Part shown: piece after piece, positions 27,690 through 36,649 of the stretch
Layout: every line of letters begins with the position of its first letter
Position numbering within the stretch: the first letter of the stretch is position 1
Translations under genes and position numbers: made by a program
NCBI GenBank assembly: GCA_012513395.1
Contig: JAAZCH010000166.1
Coordinates: forward strand, 1-64,000
Reading direction: 5' to 3'
DNA: 64,000 bases
Origin: Tissierellia bacterium
GTDB lineage: Bacteria > Bacillota_A > Clostridia > Tissierellales > Peptoniphilaceae
The notes under the pieces: generated by a model
The model's input: the letters and a program-made list of their open reading frames with translations, nothing else
The model's database searches: none
What the model was told of the DNA's origin: nothing

Positions 27690-29096
27690 TTATTTTTTCG
27701 AAGAATAATCTTTTGCTAAATTATAAAGAGTCTTAACATGTACTCCAGTAGCTCCTTTTGGGTAAGCTCCATACTCCTTGGAAAGATATGAAGTTCCAGC
27801 TATGTCCATGTGAATCCAGTTTACGTCTTTTACAAATTCGCCTACAAATTGGCCACCTGTAATTGTACCTGCTTGTCTTCCGCCGGCGTTTAGATAGTCT
27901 CCTACTTCAGATTTAAATAGCTCTTTGAATGCAGGATCATTTGGAAGTTTCCAAATTTTTTCATTTGATTTATCTGCAGCACTTTGCAGAGCGTCGAAAG
28001 CTGTATCGCTGTTTGTAATTATTCCAGTATATCTTTCGCCAAGGGCTACTATACAAGCTCCAGTAAGAGTAGCAATATCTATTAGTATTTCTGGGTCATA
28101 CTTATCCGCAGCATAATATACAGCGTCAGCAAGTGTAACTCTACCTTCAGCATCTGTATTATCAATTTCAATTTTTTTTCCGCTAAGTGAGTCTATTACA
28201 TCACCTGGCTTATATGCTTTACCAGAGATTAGATTTTCGCAAGCAGCTACAATGCCTACCACATTTGCATTTAATTTATTTTTTGCAATTGCACTTATAG
28301 CACCTATTACGATTGCTGAGCCTGACATATCAGAATTCATCGTATCCATTCCTACCGTAGGCTTTATTGAATATCCTCCTGAGTCATAGGTAAGTCCTTT
28401 TCCAACAAATGCAAGTGGCTTCTCATCTCCACCTTTTAGATATTCCATAACTATGAATCTAGGGTCTTTGTCTGAGCCTTTAGCGACTTCCAAAAAAGCT
28501 TTTAATCCCAATTCTTCAATTTGTGTTTTATCATATACCTTAACTTCAACCCCCAAAGTAGAAAGTTCTTCTACCGCCTTGTCTGCTAAAACTTCAGGAT
28601 ATATCGTATTAGATCTCATATTTATAATATCTCTAGAAAAGAACTGAGATTCCAACACTTTTTCCAATTCATTAACCAGGTCATCAATTTTACTATCGAC
28701 TTTGCTGTAATCAAGATCAAAGTAAACGTCTTTTAAATTATACTTATCCTTTTCATTTTTATAAAAATCAAAAGTATATGTCGAAAGTATTAAGCCTTCT
28801 ACAATCGCTAAAATATAATCAGCATTATCTAAATCCTCAAATGATTTAGATGAAAAATTAATTGCATCTACCTCTTTATCCTTAAGAAATCTACCTAATT
28901 TATAAACTGCATTGGTCAATTTTTCTAAATCGAATTCTTCTTTCTTCCCAAGCCCAAGAAGTATCTTTTTATCATTTTCTAAAGGATATACTTCTCCTAA
29001 TTTTCCTTCAAAAAACACAAAGTTTTTTTCTTCTTTATTTTCAAAGGCAAATTCAATTATTAATTCGTCGCTTTCTTTAAAATGAAATTTTATCAA
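27690..29096 (-). CDS. pepA: Leucyl aminopeptidase, M17 family
   Basis: A 468-aa two-metal cytosolic aminopeptidase. The catalytic C-terminal domain shows GKGLTYDSGGYSIKP, then MNSDMSGSA, and the family signature NTDAEGRVTLADA, which holds the metal ligands and catalytic Arg. The N-terminal ~150 residues are the divergent macro-like domain. GGAGG (rc) stands just ahead of the start codon, which is TTG at 29096. Co-transcribed with galU. Together with the M29 enzyme it points to active peptide catabolism. Confidence 0.95.
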   Translation of the reverse strand: MIKFHFKESDELIIEFAFENKEEKNFVFFEGKLGEVYPLENDKKILLGLGKKEEFDLEKLTNAVYKLGRFLKDKEVDAINFSSKSFEDLDNADYILAIVEGLILSTYTFDFYKNEKDKYNLKDVYFDLDYSKVDSKIDDLVNELEKVLESQFFSRDIINMRSNTIYPEVLADKAVEELSTLGVEVKVYDKTQIEELGLKAFLEVAKGSDKDPRFIVMEYLKGGDEKPLAFVGKGLTYDSGGYSIKPTVGMDTMNSDMSGSAIVIGAISAIAKNKLNANVVGIVAACENLISGKAYKPGDVIDSLSGKKIEIDNTDAEGRVTLADAVYYAADKYDPEILIDIATLTGACIVALGERYTGIITNSDTAFDALQSAADKSNEKIWKLPNDPAFKELFKSEVGDYLNAGGRQAGTITGGQFVGEFVKDVNWIHMDIAGTSYLSKEYGAYPKGATGVHVKTLYNLAKDYSSKK

Positions 29097-29149
29097 TTTA
29101 TTACCTCCATATATTCATTTACTATAATATATCATATATTTAAATTAAT

Positions 29150-29178
29150 TTGCCAAATTGTATCTAATATAATAATAT
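29150..29178 (+). promoter_or_regulatory. Promoter of the HD-domain gene
   Basis: TTGCCA (29150-29155), 17-nt spacer, TAATAT (29173-29178). GGGGG ribosome binding site follows at about 29189. Confidence 0.5.
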
Positions 29179-29201
29179 AAATTAAAAAGGGGGAATTTTA
29201 T

Positions 29202-29777
29202 ATGAGTTATATACCGACGAGAATAGATGCAGAGGAATTGTTTTTACAATACAATAAATCGGATGCATTATATAAACATGCAAAACAAGTAGAAGTAGTT
29301 TTGAAGCACTTTGCCAATAAGTATGGTGAAGATGAAGAAAAATGGAGAGTTATTGGATTCTTACATGATTTGGATTATGAAAAATATCCCGAAGAACATT
29401 GTAAAATGACAGAGGAAATATTGAAGGAAAACAATTACCCGGAAGAATACATTAATGCTATTATTTCTCACGGATACGGAATATGTACTGATGTAGAACC
29501 TAAAAGCCAAATGGAAAAAATATTATATGCAACTGATGAACTTACTGGACTAATAAATGCAACGTGTTTAATGAGACCATCCCAATCAGTATTAGATTTA
29601 AAATTAAGTTCTTTAAATAAAAAATTTAAAGATAAAAAATTTGCTGCTGGTGTAGATAGAGATATTATCTTAAGAGGAGCAGAAATGCTAGGTTGGTCCA
29701 AAGAACAACTTTTAGAAGAGACGATTATTGCTTTACAAGAAAATGCTGAAGAAGCGTATTTGAAGGGTAATCTGTGA
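29202..29777 (+). CDS. HD-domain phosphohydrolase-like protein
   Basis: A 191-aa cytosolic protein of the HDIG group. Metal-ligand candidates are His26, the HD pair His55-Asp56 (GFLHDLDYEKYPEEH), His90 (ISHGYG) and Asp110 in the YATDELTG segment. This is the arrangement of small HD hydrolases annotated in many clostridia. Substrate unknown; nucleotide or phospho-ester substrates are usual for the fold. It has its own promoter and ends just before the Pho-box region of pstS, so it is probably not part of the phosphate operon. Confidence 0.87.
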   Translation: MSYIPTRIDAEELFLQYNKSDALYKHAKQVEVVLKHFANKYGEDEEKWRVIGFLHDLDYEKYPEEHCKMTEEILKENNYPEEYINAIISHGYGICTDVEPKSQMEKILYATDELTGLINATCLMRPSQSVLDLKLSSLNKKFKDKKFAAGVDRDIILRGAEMLGWSKEQLLEETIIALQENAEEAYLKGNL

Positions 29778-29789
29778 AAGTATTGTGAC

Positions 29790-29843
29790 TTTACACACTC
29801 TTTACAATTATTAAATACAAAATTAATATTCATGTCATATTCT
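29790..29843 (+). promoter_or_regulatory. PhoP-box-like repeats and -10 of the pst operon
   Basis: Four hexamers spaced exactly 11 bp apart: TTTACA (29790), TTTACA (29801), TAAATA (29812) and TTAATA (29823). This is the TT(A/T/C)ACA-N5 pattern bound by PhoP in Bacillus. TATTCT at 29838-29843 follows as a likely -10. The response regulator and kinase that would act here are encoded at the end of the same gene cluster. Binding itself is inference. Confidence 0.72.
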
Positions 29844-29886
29844 ACTTGTGAAGAGAATAATGAAAATTCTAGGAGGAAATTATAAC

Positions 29887-30816
29887 ATGAATTTAAGAAA
29901 GATTGCATCACTATTGATGCTGGTAGTATTGGTATTTGGTCTAGTTGCATGTAACAATGAACAAAAACCAGCTGAAACACCAGCTGAAACTACAACAGAA
30001 ACACCAGTTGAAACAACTGAAGAATCAACAGAATCAGATTTTGATACATCAAAGGGAATCGACGTTATTTCTAGAGAAGACGGCTCAGGAACAAGAGGAG
30101 CTTTCGTAGAAATAACTGGCGTTGAATCTGATGGAAATGACAATACAACAGTAGGAGCTATTATTCAAAACTCTACTAATGGAGTAATGACTACAGTTTC
30201 TGGAGACGAAGTTGGAATAGGATATATTTCACTAGGATCATTAAACGACACCGTAAAAGCAATCCAAGTTGAAGGCGTAGAAGCTACATCTGACAATGTA
30301 AAGTCAGGATCATATCCAGTAGCAAGACCATTCAATGTAGCTTGGAAAGAAGATAATATTGGAGAAATTGGTCAAGACTTAATGAAATTTATATTAAGCC
30401 CTGAAGGTCAAGCTGTAGTTGAAGAAGCAGGATTTGTATCTGCCGAAGTTGGAGAAGACTATGAAGCTGCAGGTTTAAGTGGACAAATTACTGTAGGTGG
30501 ATCTACTTCAGTTACTCCAGTAATGGAAAAACTAGTTGAAGCTTACAATGTTCATAACCCTAACGTTCAAGTTGATATTCAATCTACAGGATCCTCAGCA
30601 GGTATGACAGCTGCAATGGAAGGACAAGCAAATATAGGTATGGCATCTAGAGAACTTAAGGATGAAGAAGCGGCAGCTCTTGAATCAGCAGTAATTGCTA
30701 TAGATGGTATAGCAGTAATAGTTCATAATGACAATCCGCTTGAGACTCTAACAATGGATGAAATTCAAAAAATCTTCGTTGGTGAAATTACTACTTGGGA
30801 TGCAGTAATTAAGTAA
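29887..30816 (+). CDS. pstS: Phosphate-binding lipoprotein PstS, circularly permuted lobe order
   Basis: The 309-aa extracytoplasmic phosphate receptor of the Pst ABC importer. A signal peptide with lipobox GLVAC (Cys22) is followed by a Thr/Glu/Pro linker to about residue 52. Unusually, the segment that normally lies in the middle and second half of PstS (SREDGSGTR at 62-70, GIGYISLGSLN, ARPFN, ILSPEGQ) comes first. The normal N-terminal segment (GQITVGGSTSVTPVMEKL from 199, GMASRELKDEE, DGIAVIVH, FVGEITTWDAVI) comes last and ends the protein. ATG 29887 is chosen because AGGAGG lies upstream; an in-frame ATG at 29848 would extend past the ribosome binding site and spoil the signal peptide. 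Confidence 0.93.
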   Translation: MNLRKIASLLMLVVLVFGLVACNNEQKPAETPAETTTETPVETTEESTESDFDTSKGIDVISREDGSGTRGAFVEITGVESDGNDNTTVGAIIQNSTNGVMTTVSGDEVGIGYISLGSLNDTVKAIQVEGVEATSDNVKSGSYPVARPFNVAWKEDNIGEIGQDLMKFILSPEGQAVVEEAGFVSAEVGEDYEAAGLSGQITVGGSTSVTPVMEKLVEAYNVHNPNVQVDIQSTGSSAGMTAAMEGQANIGMASRELKDEEAAALESAVIAIDGIAVIVHNDNPLETLTMDEIQKIFVGEITTWDAVIK

Positions 30817-30829
30817 TAAGATTAAATTT

Positions 30830-30860
30830 AAAGCCTAAGCTAATACGCTTGGGCTTTATT
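30830..30860 (+). terminator. Intra-operon stem-loop between pstS and pstC
   Basis: AAAGCCTAAGC (30830-30840) pairs with GCTTGGGCTTT (30847-30857), with one G-U pair, followed by ATTAG. The weak tail suggests partial termination, leaving pstS more abundant than pstCAB. Confidence 0.6.
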
Positions 30861-30876
30861 AGAATTTGGAGAAGAT

Positions 30877-31743
30877 ATGAAAAATAATAAATATATTTTG
30901 GAAAGCATAATGAAGTATGTCTTCTTGGTTTCCGCTCTTATTTCTGTACTAAGCATTATTCTAATATGCGTTTTCATCTTCCAAGGTGGAGTTCCGTTTA
31001 TGCTTGACTATGGAATAGGTAAGTTCGTATTTGGAACTGTTTGGAGACCCGGAGATAAGATACCTCAATTTGGAGTATTACCAATGATATGGGGTTCAGT
31101 TTATACTACTATTTTAGCTGTAATTGGAGGCATACCAATTGGGATATTAACTGCTAGTTACCTTGCAAAAAGTGCTAATAAGAAATTATATAAAATTCTT
31201 AAACCTCTTTTAAATCTAATGGCAGGTATTCCATCCATTGTTTATGGATTTTTTGCTTTACAAGTTATAGTGCCATTAATCAAAAAATTGGTAGGCGGAC
31301 AAGGATTAAGTATTTTAGCAGCTTCATCTTTGTTAGCTATTATGATATTGCCAACTATTATATCATTATCAGAAGCAGCCATCAGAGCTGTTCCTAAGGC
31401 ATATTATGAAGGGAGCCTTGCACTTGGAGCTTCACATGAAAGAAGTATGTATAAAGTTGTAATTCCAGCAGCTAAGTCAGGTATTTTCGCCTCAGTAGTT
31501 TTGGGTATTGGACGAGCAATAGGAGAAACCATGGCTGTCGTATTAGTAGCAGGAGGTCAACCTTGGTTAACGGCAGACGTAACTAAAGGGATAAGAACCT
31601 TGACTATGAACGTAGTATTAGAGATGGCTTATGCGCATGGTGTCCACAGAGAGGCTTTAATTGCTAGTGCGGTACTATTGTTTATTTTTATTTTACTAAT
31701 AAACTTTGCCTTATATATTTTTAAGAGGAGGAGTTCATTATGA
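30877..31743 (+). CDS. pstC: Phosphate ABC transporter permease PstC
   Basis: A 288-aa inner-membrane permease with about six helices. The binding-protein-dependent transport signature is EAAIRAVPKAYYEGSLALGASHERSMYKVVIP, of which the EGSLALGAS part is the EAA loop that contacts PstB. AGIPSIVYGFFA and GRAIGETMAVVLVAGGQ are typical of PstC. TTGGAG lies ahead of the ATG. It overlaps pstA by 4 nt (ATGA). Confidence 0.95.
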   Translation: MKNNKYILESIMKYVFLVSALISVLSIILICVFIFQGGVPFMLDYGIGKFVFGTVWRPGDKIPQFGVLPMIWGSVYTTILAVIGGIPIGILTASYLAKSANKKLYKILKPLLNLMAGIPSIVYGFFALQVIVPLIKKLVGGQGLSILAASSLLAIMILPTIISLSEAAIRAVPKAYYEGSLALGASHERSMYKVVIPAAKSGIFASVVLGIGRAIGETMAVVLVAGGQPWLTADVTKGIRTLTMNVVLEMAYAHGVHREALIASAVLLFIFILLINFALYIFKRRSSL

Positions 31744-32579
31744 TGAAGGGAAATAATATTAAACGAGATACTGGTAGTACTATATTTTATATTTTGATGA
31801 GACTTGCAACTCTTTTTACCTTTGCGGTATTATTTTTCTTAATAGGATATATATTATTAAGAGGTGTGTCCAGCTTAAGTCCAAGTATTTTTCAATGGCA
31901 ATATACGACCCAAAATGTATCTATGACACCAGCCATAGTGACGACAATAATAATAGTTGGATTATCTATACTAATTGCTGCTCCCATAGGAGTTTTTACA
32001 GGTTTCTATTTAGTGGAATATGCTTCTAAAGGAAGCAAAGTTGTAGAATTGATAAGAATATCATCTGAAACCTTGGCGGCAATACCGTCTATTGTATATG
32101 GTTTATTCGGGATGTTATTTTTTGGAATTTTTCTAAATTTTGGATATTCTATTGTTTCAGGAGTTTTGACAGTTTCGATTATGATCTTACCTTTAATTAT
32201 TAGATCCACTGAAGAAGCTTTGATATCTGTAAGTGATTCTTTAAGAAACGGAAGTTTTGCTTTGGGAGCGGGAAAGCTTAGGACCATTTTTAAAGTTGTA
32301 TTACCTACAGCTATGCCAGGAGTTGTGTCGGGTGTTATATTAGCAATTGGTAGAGTAATAGGAGAAACAGCTGCTTTGATATACACTTTAGGAACATCTA
32401 CAAATATGCCAAAAAACTTAATGAGTTCAGGTAGAACTTTGGCACTACACATGTATGTATTGTCCAATGAGGGATTACATGTAAATGAAGCTTTTGCTAC
32501 TGGTGTTATATTATTGGTAGTTGTAATAATTTTGAATCAGTTGTCCGTATGGCTAAGTGATAAATTGACAGGAGTATAA
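31740..32579 (+). CDS. pstA: Phosphate ABC transporter permease PstA
   Basis: A 279-aa permease, the second membrane subunit of the phosphate importer. LAAIPSIVYGLFG, the EAA loop (NGSFALGAGKLRTIFKVVLP) and GRVIGETAALIYTLGT are diagnostic. Two adjacent ATGs (31740 and 31743) are possible starts after GAGGAGGAG. It overlaps pstC by 4 nt and lies 3 nt from pstB. Confidence 0.95.
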   Translation: MMKGNNIKRDTGSTIFYILMRLATLFTFAVLFFLIGYILLRGVSSLSPSIFQWQYTTQNVSMTPAIVTTIIIVGLSILIAAPIGVFTGFYLVEYASKGSKVVELIRISSETLAAIPSIVYGLFGMLFFGIFLNFGYSIVSGVLTVSIMILPLIIRSTEEALISVSDSLRNGSFALGAGKLRTIFKVVLPTAMPGVVSGVILAIGRVIGETAALIYTLGTSTNMPKNLMSSGRTLALHMYVLSNEGLHVNEAFATGVILLVVVIILNQLSVWLSDKLTGV

Positions 32580-32582
32580 TGT

Positions 32583-33335
32583 ATGGGTAAAATTAATGTA
32601 ACGGATTTAGATTTATATTACGGTAATTTCCAAGCTTTGCACAAAGTTAATATGGAAATTCAACCGAATGAATTGACTGCTTTTATAGGACCAAGTGGTT
32701 GCGGAAAATCGACTTTTATCAAAACTTTAAATCGGATGAATGATTTAATTGAGGGCGTTAAAATAAATGGACAAATTCTCTTGGACGGTGAAGATATTTA
32801 TGCGCCTGATTACGATGTAAATATTCTTAGAAAGAGAGTGGGAATGGTTTTTCAAAATCCCAATCCTTTTCCTATGAGCATATATGACAATATAGCTTAT
32901 GGACCAAGGACTCATCACATAAGAGATAAGGCTAAGTTAGATGAAATTGTAGAGCGTTCATTGAGAAACGCAGCCATCTGGGAAGAGGTTAAGGACATCT
33001 TGTATAGAAATGCATTGTCACTATCAGGTGGACAACAACAAAGAATTTGCATTGCTAGAGCATTGGCAGTTGAACCTGAGGTGTTATTGATGGATGAACC
33101 TACCTCTGCATTGGATCCTATTTCTACAACGAAAATAGAGGATTTAGTAACAGAATTAAAGGAGAAATATACAATCGTCATGGTCACTCACAATATGCAG
33201 CAAGCTACGAGAGTCTCTGATAAAACTGCTTTTTTCTTACAAGGTGAAGTTTTGGAATTTGGTGAAACAGAACAAATATTTAATATGCCTAAAAACGAAG
33301 AGACTGAACGTTATGTAACAGGAAGATTTGGGTAA
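32583..33335 (+). CDS. pstB: Phosphate ABC transporter ATPase PstB
   Basis: A 250-aa ATPase energising phosphate import. Walker [11 protein letters not shown]-loop [24 protein letters not shown] (the PFP-S-IYDN part is characteristic of PstB), signature LSGGQQQR, Walker [13 protein letters not shown], and H-loop VTHNMQQA. Length is standard. AGGAG lies in the pstA tail, implying coupled translation. phoU follows after 25 nt. Confidence 0.97.
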   Translation: MGKINVTDLDLYYGNFQALHKVNMEIQPNELTAFIGPSGCGKSTFIKTLNRMNDLIEGVKINGQILLDGEDIYAPDYDVNILRKRVGMVFQNPNPFPMSIYDNIAYGPRTHHIRDKAKLDEIVERSLRNAAIWEEVKDILYRNALSLSGGQQQRICIARALAVEPEVLLMDEPTSALDPISTTKIEDLVTELKEKYTIVMVTHNMQQATRVSDKTAFFLQGEVLEFGETEQIFNMPKNEETERYVTGRFG

Positions 33336-33360
33336 TTAAAAAGAAAAGAGGAGGGATTTT

Positions 33361-34020
33361 ATGCGTGTGAGTTTTGAAAGACAATTAAATGAAATGCATG
33401 ATAAATTAGTCGAAATGTTTTCATTTGTCGAAAAATCATTAAAAGACTCTAGTAAAGCTCTTATTACAAAAGATAAAGATTTAGCTAGAGAGATAATAAA
33501 AAGAGATAAAATAACTGATGAAATGGAAAAAAACATTGAATCATTATGTACTCAAATAATACTAAGACAACAGCCAGTTGCATCTGACTTGAGAAGAATA
33601 ACATCTACTTTGAAAATTATTACAGATTTAGAAAGAATTGGCGATCAAACAGAGGATATTGCAGAAATAATTTTGATGATGAGTGACGACCCATTGGATA
33701 GGGATTTGCCAATTTTAAATACTATGTATGAAGTTGTAACAGAAATGCTTAAACAAGCTATTGACTCTTTTATTGTTTCAAACTTGGATTTAGCTATGGA
33801 AGTTAAGAGAAAAGACGATATCGTAGATGAATTGTTTGATCAAGCTAAAGATAAAATAATAGAATCTATAAAGGATAATACTCAAGATCCGTCTCAGGCA
33901 ATTGATTTGCTACAAATAGCTAAATATTTGGAAAGAATAGGCGACCATTCTGAAAATATAGTTGAATGGGTAATCTATACACACACTGGAGAACACAAAG
34001 ACTTTTACAATAATCAATAA
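33361..34020 (+). CDS. phoU: Phosphate-signalling protein PhoU
   Basis: A 219-aa all-helical protein of two three-helix bundles. Each bundle has the metal-binding motif (DLERIGDQTEDIAE, then YLERIGDHSENIVE) expected for PhoU. It restrains the phosphate response when the Pst transporter is saturated and links it to the PhoR kinase. A strong GAGGAGG precedes ATG 33361. The gene sits between pstB and the phoPR pair, its standard place. Confidence 0.96.
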   Translation: MRVSFERQLNEMHDKLVEMFSFVEKSLKDSSKALITKDKDLAREIIKRDKITDEMEKNIESLCTQIILRQQPVASDLRRITSTLKIITDLERIGDQTEDIAEIILMMSDDPLDRDLPILNTMYEVVTEMLKQAIDSFIVSNLDLAMEVKRKDDIVDELFDQAKDKIIESIKDNTQDPSQAIDLLQIAKYLERIGDHSENIVEWVIYTHTGEHKDFYNNQ

Positions 34021-34031
34021 GGCGTGATGAA

Positions 34032-34706
34032 ATGATATACTGTGTTGAAGATGACAAGAACATTCAAGATTTAATTGTTTATACACTAGAAGCAAATAAA
34101 TACGAAGCAATGGGATTTGATAGTGGAAGTGAAATGCTGAAAAACCTTCCAAATAAAGAAGTAAAGCTTATTTTGCTAGACATTATGCTACCGGAAGAAG
34201 ACGGAATTAGTATAATGAAAAAAATAAGAGGGAATCCAGAAACAGCTGACATTCCAATAATTTTATTAACAGCAAAATCTTCTGAAGTTGATAAAATAGT
34301 TGGGCTTGACGAAGGGGCTGACGATTACATTACAAAACCTTTCAGCGTTTTAGAACTAGTATCTCGAATAAAAGCTCTTCTTCGTAGAACTACTCGTCAA
34401 TCAGAAGATCAAGTTTATAAATTTAAAGGCATTTCTGTTGATATTACAAAAAGGGAAGTTCATTTAGGGGATGAAAAAATTAATTTAACATTCAAAGAAT
34501 TTGAATTGTTACTTTATCTTTTAAAAAACAAAGAAATTGTATTGACTAGAGAAAACATCATAAATGAAGTATGGGGGTTTGACTTTGAAGGTGAATCTCG
34601 TACAGTAGATGTACACATTGCTACTCTTAGGCAAAAATTAAAAGATTGGTCAAAGTATATACACACAATTAGAAATTTAGGTTATAAAATTGGAGAAACA
34701 GCGTGA
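34032..34706 (+). CDS. phoP: Phosphate response regulator (PhoP/PhoB type)
   Basis: A 224-aa OmpR-family regulator. Receiver domain: acidic pocket Glu6-Asp7-Asp8, phospho-accepting Asp50 in LILLDIMLP, Thr80 and Lys102. Winged-helix output domain from about 130: LTFKEFELLLYLLKN, EVWGFDFEGESRTVDVHIATLRQKL, RNLGYKI. It would bind the repeats ahead of pstS. The start is ATG 34032 with AAGGCG upstream. Overlaps the kinase gene by 4 nt. Confidence 0.94.
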   Translation: MIYCVEDDKNIQDLIVYTLEANKYEAMGFDSGSEMLKNLPNKEVKLILLDIMLPEEDGISIMKKIRGNPETADIPIILLTAKSSEVDKIVGLDEGADDYITKPFSVLELVSRIKALLRRTTRQSEDQVYKFKGISVDITKREVHLGDEKINLTFKEFELLLYLLKNKEIVLTRENIINEVWGFDFEGESRTVDVHIATLRQKLKDWSKYIHTIRNLGYKIGETA

Positions 34707-36406
34707 AAAGAAAAATTTTACAATCTTTAATATTAATGATTGTAATTGGTATTGTTGTAAGCTCTGTATTGTATTTTAATACCTTGTATCAAAGTAATTT
34801 GGACAAAGAAAAAAGCTATTTGTCAGAAGCTGCAAATAGCTTTAAATCTTGGGCAGATTTAGGTGAATCAGAGATAGTTTTTGAAGATATTTTTAAAGAT
34901 TTAAATATATCAAAAAATGTTTACTACTTCTATCTTTCAGAAGAAGGAAATATTATTTATGGGGAAGAGGAGTTACTAGATGATTTACAGTTAGATGCCA
35001 AATCCATATCTCAGATACTTAATGGAACAAAGTCATTAGTTTTGTATAATCGTAACAAAGGAAGAGACTATTTAATTGAAGCAAGAGAATTAATGGGCGG
35101 AAATTACGTTGTCGTATCTAAATTAATTGACAATCCTTTTGAAGTTTTTAAAAAGACTTTGCCTGGAATATGGGGACTTTTGATTATTGGAATCTTTATC
35201 TCTCTTTTTATTTCAGAAAGAACGGTAGATGATTTTATCGGAACTATTGAAGAGCAAGCAAGAGATATAACTGGAGATTATGGTGATATCAATACCAAAT
35301 ACAAAGAATTATATCCATTTATAAGAATTATTAGAGATCAAAAAGAGAATATCAATCACCATATTATGCAAATGGAACATCAAGGTGGAACTTTAGAAAC
35401 CATTATCTCAAATATGAAAGAAGGTATGATACTTCTTGATACAAATATGGATATCTTAACTATAAACGAATCAGCCATAAAGCTAGGCGATATAAACTAC
35501 TATGGCGTAAATTATAACGGAGTTAATCTAAAAGGATTATTTAGATCTAACGACTTGAATGAAGTTTTTAATAAAGTAGCAAAAGAACCTAATAAAAGTC
35601 ATTCTTACGACATATCACTAAATAACAAGATAATTAATGTCCTTGTAAGTCCTGTATTAAATGTAGATTCAAACATTGGATTTGTAATTTTTCTTGTTGA
35701 TGAGACAAAGCAAAAATTAGTTGAAGCTAAAAGAAAAGAATTTAGTGCCAATGTATCCCATGAGCTAAAAACCCCTCTAACTTCTATAAATGGCTACGCT
35801 GAGATGATGATGAATGGATTCGTAAAAGAAGAAGACATGTTACGCTTTAGTGAAATAATTTACAACGAAGGCCAAAATCTTCTCCATATGATTGATGATA
35901 TAATTAAAATTTCCAAATTGGACGAAGGAGATTCGTCATTAGAACTAGAGGAAATAAATTTTAATGAAATTGTAGAAGAAATAGTTAAGACATTGGATTA
36001 TAAAATAGAAGAAAAAAATATTAATATCTTCTTAGACTTAATTGCAAATAAAACTTTTAAATATAATAAACAAATACTAAAAGAATTATTTATGAACCTC
36101 ATTGATAATGGAATAAAATATAATAATTATGGCGGCAAGCTATTTATCAGCCAAAGAGAAATTACTCCACATACTATGGAAATAAAAATTAGAGATACTG
36201 GAATAGGAATTTCTGATGAAGATCAGGAAAGAATATTTGAGAGATTCTATACAGTTGATAAAAGTCATAATAAAAAAGACAGTTCAGGTTTAGGACTTTC
36301 TATTGTGAAGCACATAGTAAAACTTTTAGGTGGTAGTATTCAACTTGATAGCCAGCTTGGAAGGGGAAGCGAATTTACTGTTATGCTGCCTATAATTAAT
36401 GATTAA
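34703..36406 (+). CDS. phoR: Phosphate sensor histidine kinase (PhoR type)
   Basis: A 567-aa membrane kinase. Helix 1 is about residues 7-25 and helix 2 about 152-170, bounding an extracytoplasmic sensor of roughly 125 residues. A PAS-like region (about 225-340) follows. The H-box is VSHELKTPLTSING with phospho-His353. Then come NLIDNGIKYN, DTGIGISDEDQERIFERFY and GLGLSIVKHIV of the ATPase domain. The placement after phoU and phoP supports the phosphate role. Overlaps phoP by 4 nt and ends the operon at a hairpin. Confidence 0.93.
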   Translation: MKRKILQSLILMIVIGIVVSSVLYFNTLYQSNLDKEKSYLSEAANSFKSWADLGESEIVFEDIFKDLNISKNVYYFYLSEEGNIIYGEEELLDDLQLDAKSISQILNGTKSLVLYNRNKGRDYLIEARELMGGNYVVVSKLIDNPFEVFKKTLPGIWGLLIIGIFISLFISERTVDDFIGTIEEQARDITGDYGDINTKYKELYPFIRIIRDQKENINHHIMQMEHQGGTLETIISNMKEGMILLDTNMDILTINESAIKLGDINYYGVNYNGVNLKGLFRSNDLNEVFNKVAKEPNKSHSYDISLNNKIINVLVSPVLNVDSNIGFVIFLVDETKQKLVEAKRKEFSANVSHELKTPLTSINGYAEMMMNGFVKEEDMLRFSEIIYNEGQNLLHMIDDIIKISKLDEGDSSLELEEINFNEIVEEIVKTLDYKIEEKNINIFLDLIANKTFKYNKQILKELFMNLIDNGIKYNNYGGKLFISQREITPHTMEIKIRDTGIGISDEDQERIFERFYTVDKSHNKKDSSGLGLSIVKHIVKLLGGSIQLDSQLGRGSEFTVMLPIIND

Positions 36407-36449
36407 AGGATATATACAATTTGTTTTTTAATTGCATATATCTTTTTTT
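36405..36449 (+). terminator. Terminator after phoR
   Basis: The stem from AAAGGATATATACAATT (about 36405-36421) pairs with AATTGCATATATCT (36430-36443), with G-U pairs and a T-rich loop, followed by TTTTTTT. Confidence 0.7.
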
Positions 36450-36649
36450 ATTTACGTACTTTATTACAACTTAACTATTGCTATTCTTTACATTATTAGT
36501 TAAAATAAACCAAAGGATTAATTTTGTTAATTATTTAGAAGATTATAACCTTTTATAGCAATATTAAGATATTAGTATAAAGTTTATACAAGGATAATCA
36601 AATATTGCAATAATTTGACTATAATACTTTCGAAGAGAGGAGCAAGCTT
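36450..36649 (+). promoter_or_regulatory. AT-rich leader region of the ATP-grasp/esterase operon
   Basis: About 200 nt without a gene. TATAAT at 36620-36625 is a likely -10, with no good -35 at the expected distance. GCAATATT (36558-36565) and AATATTGC (36601-36608) form an inverted repeat whose right arm overlaps the -35 area; it could be an operator. GAGAGGAG just before ATG 36650 is the ribosome binding site. Confidence 0.45.

Noticed and set aside
29848..29886. Longer N-terminus for PstS from an upstream in-frame ATG
   Set aside because: It would put 13 residues before the signal peptide and read through the AGGAGG ribosome binding site; ATG 29887 gives a standard lipoprotein signal.
36463..36492. 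Second PhoP-box candidate (ATTACA at 36463, TTTACA at 36487)
   Set aside because: The distance of 24 bp does not fit the 11-bp repeat, and no intermediate hexamer is present.
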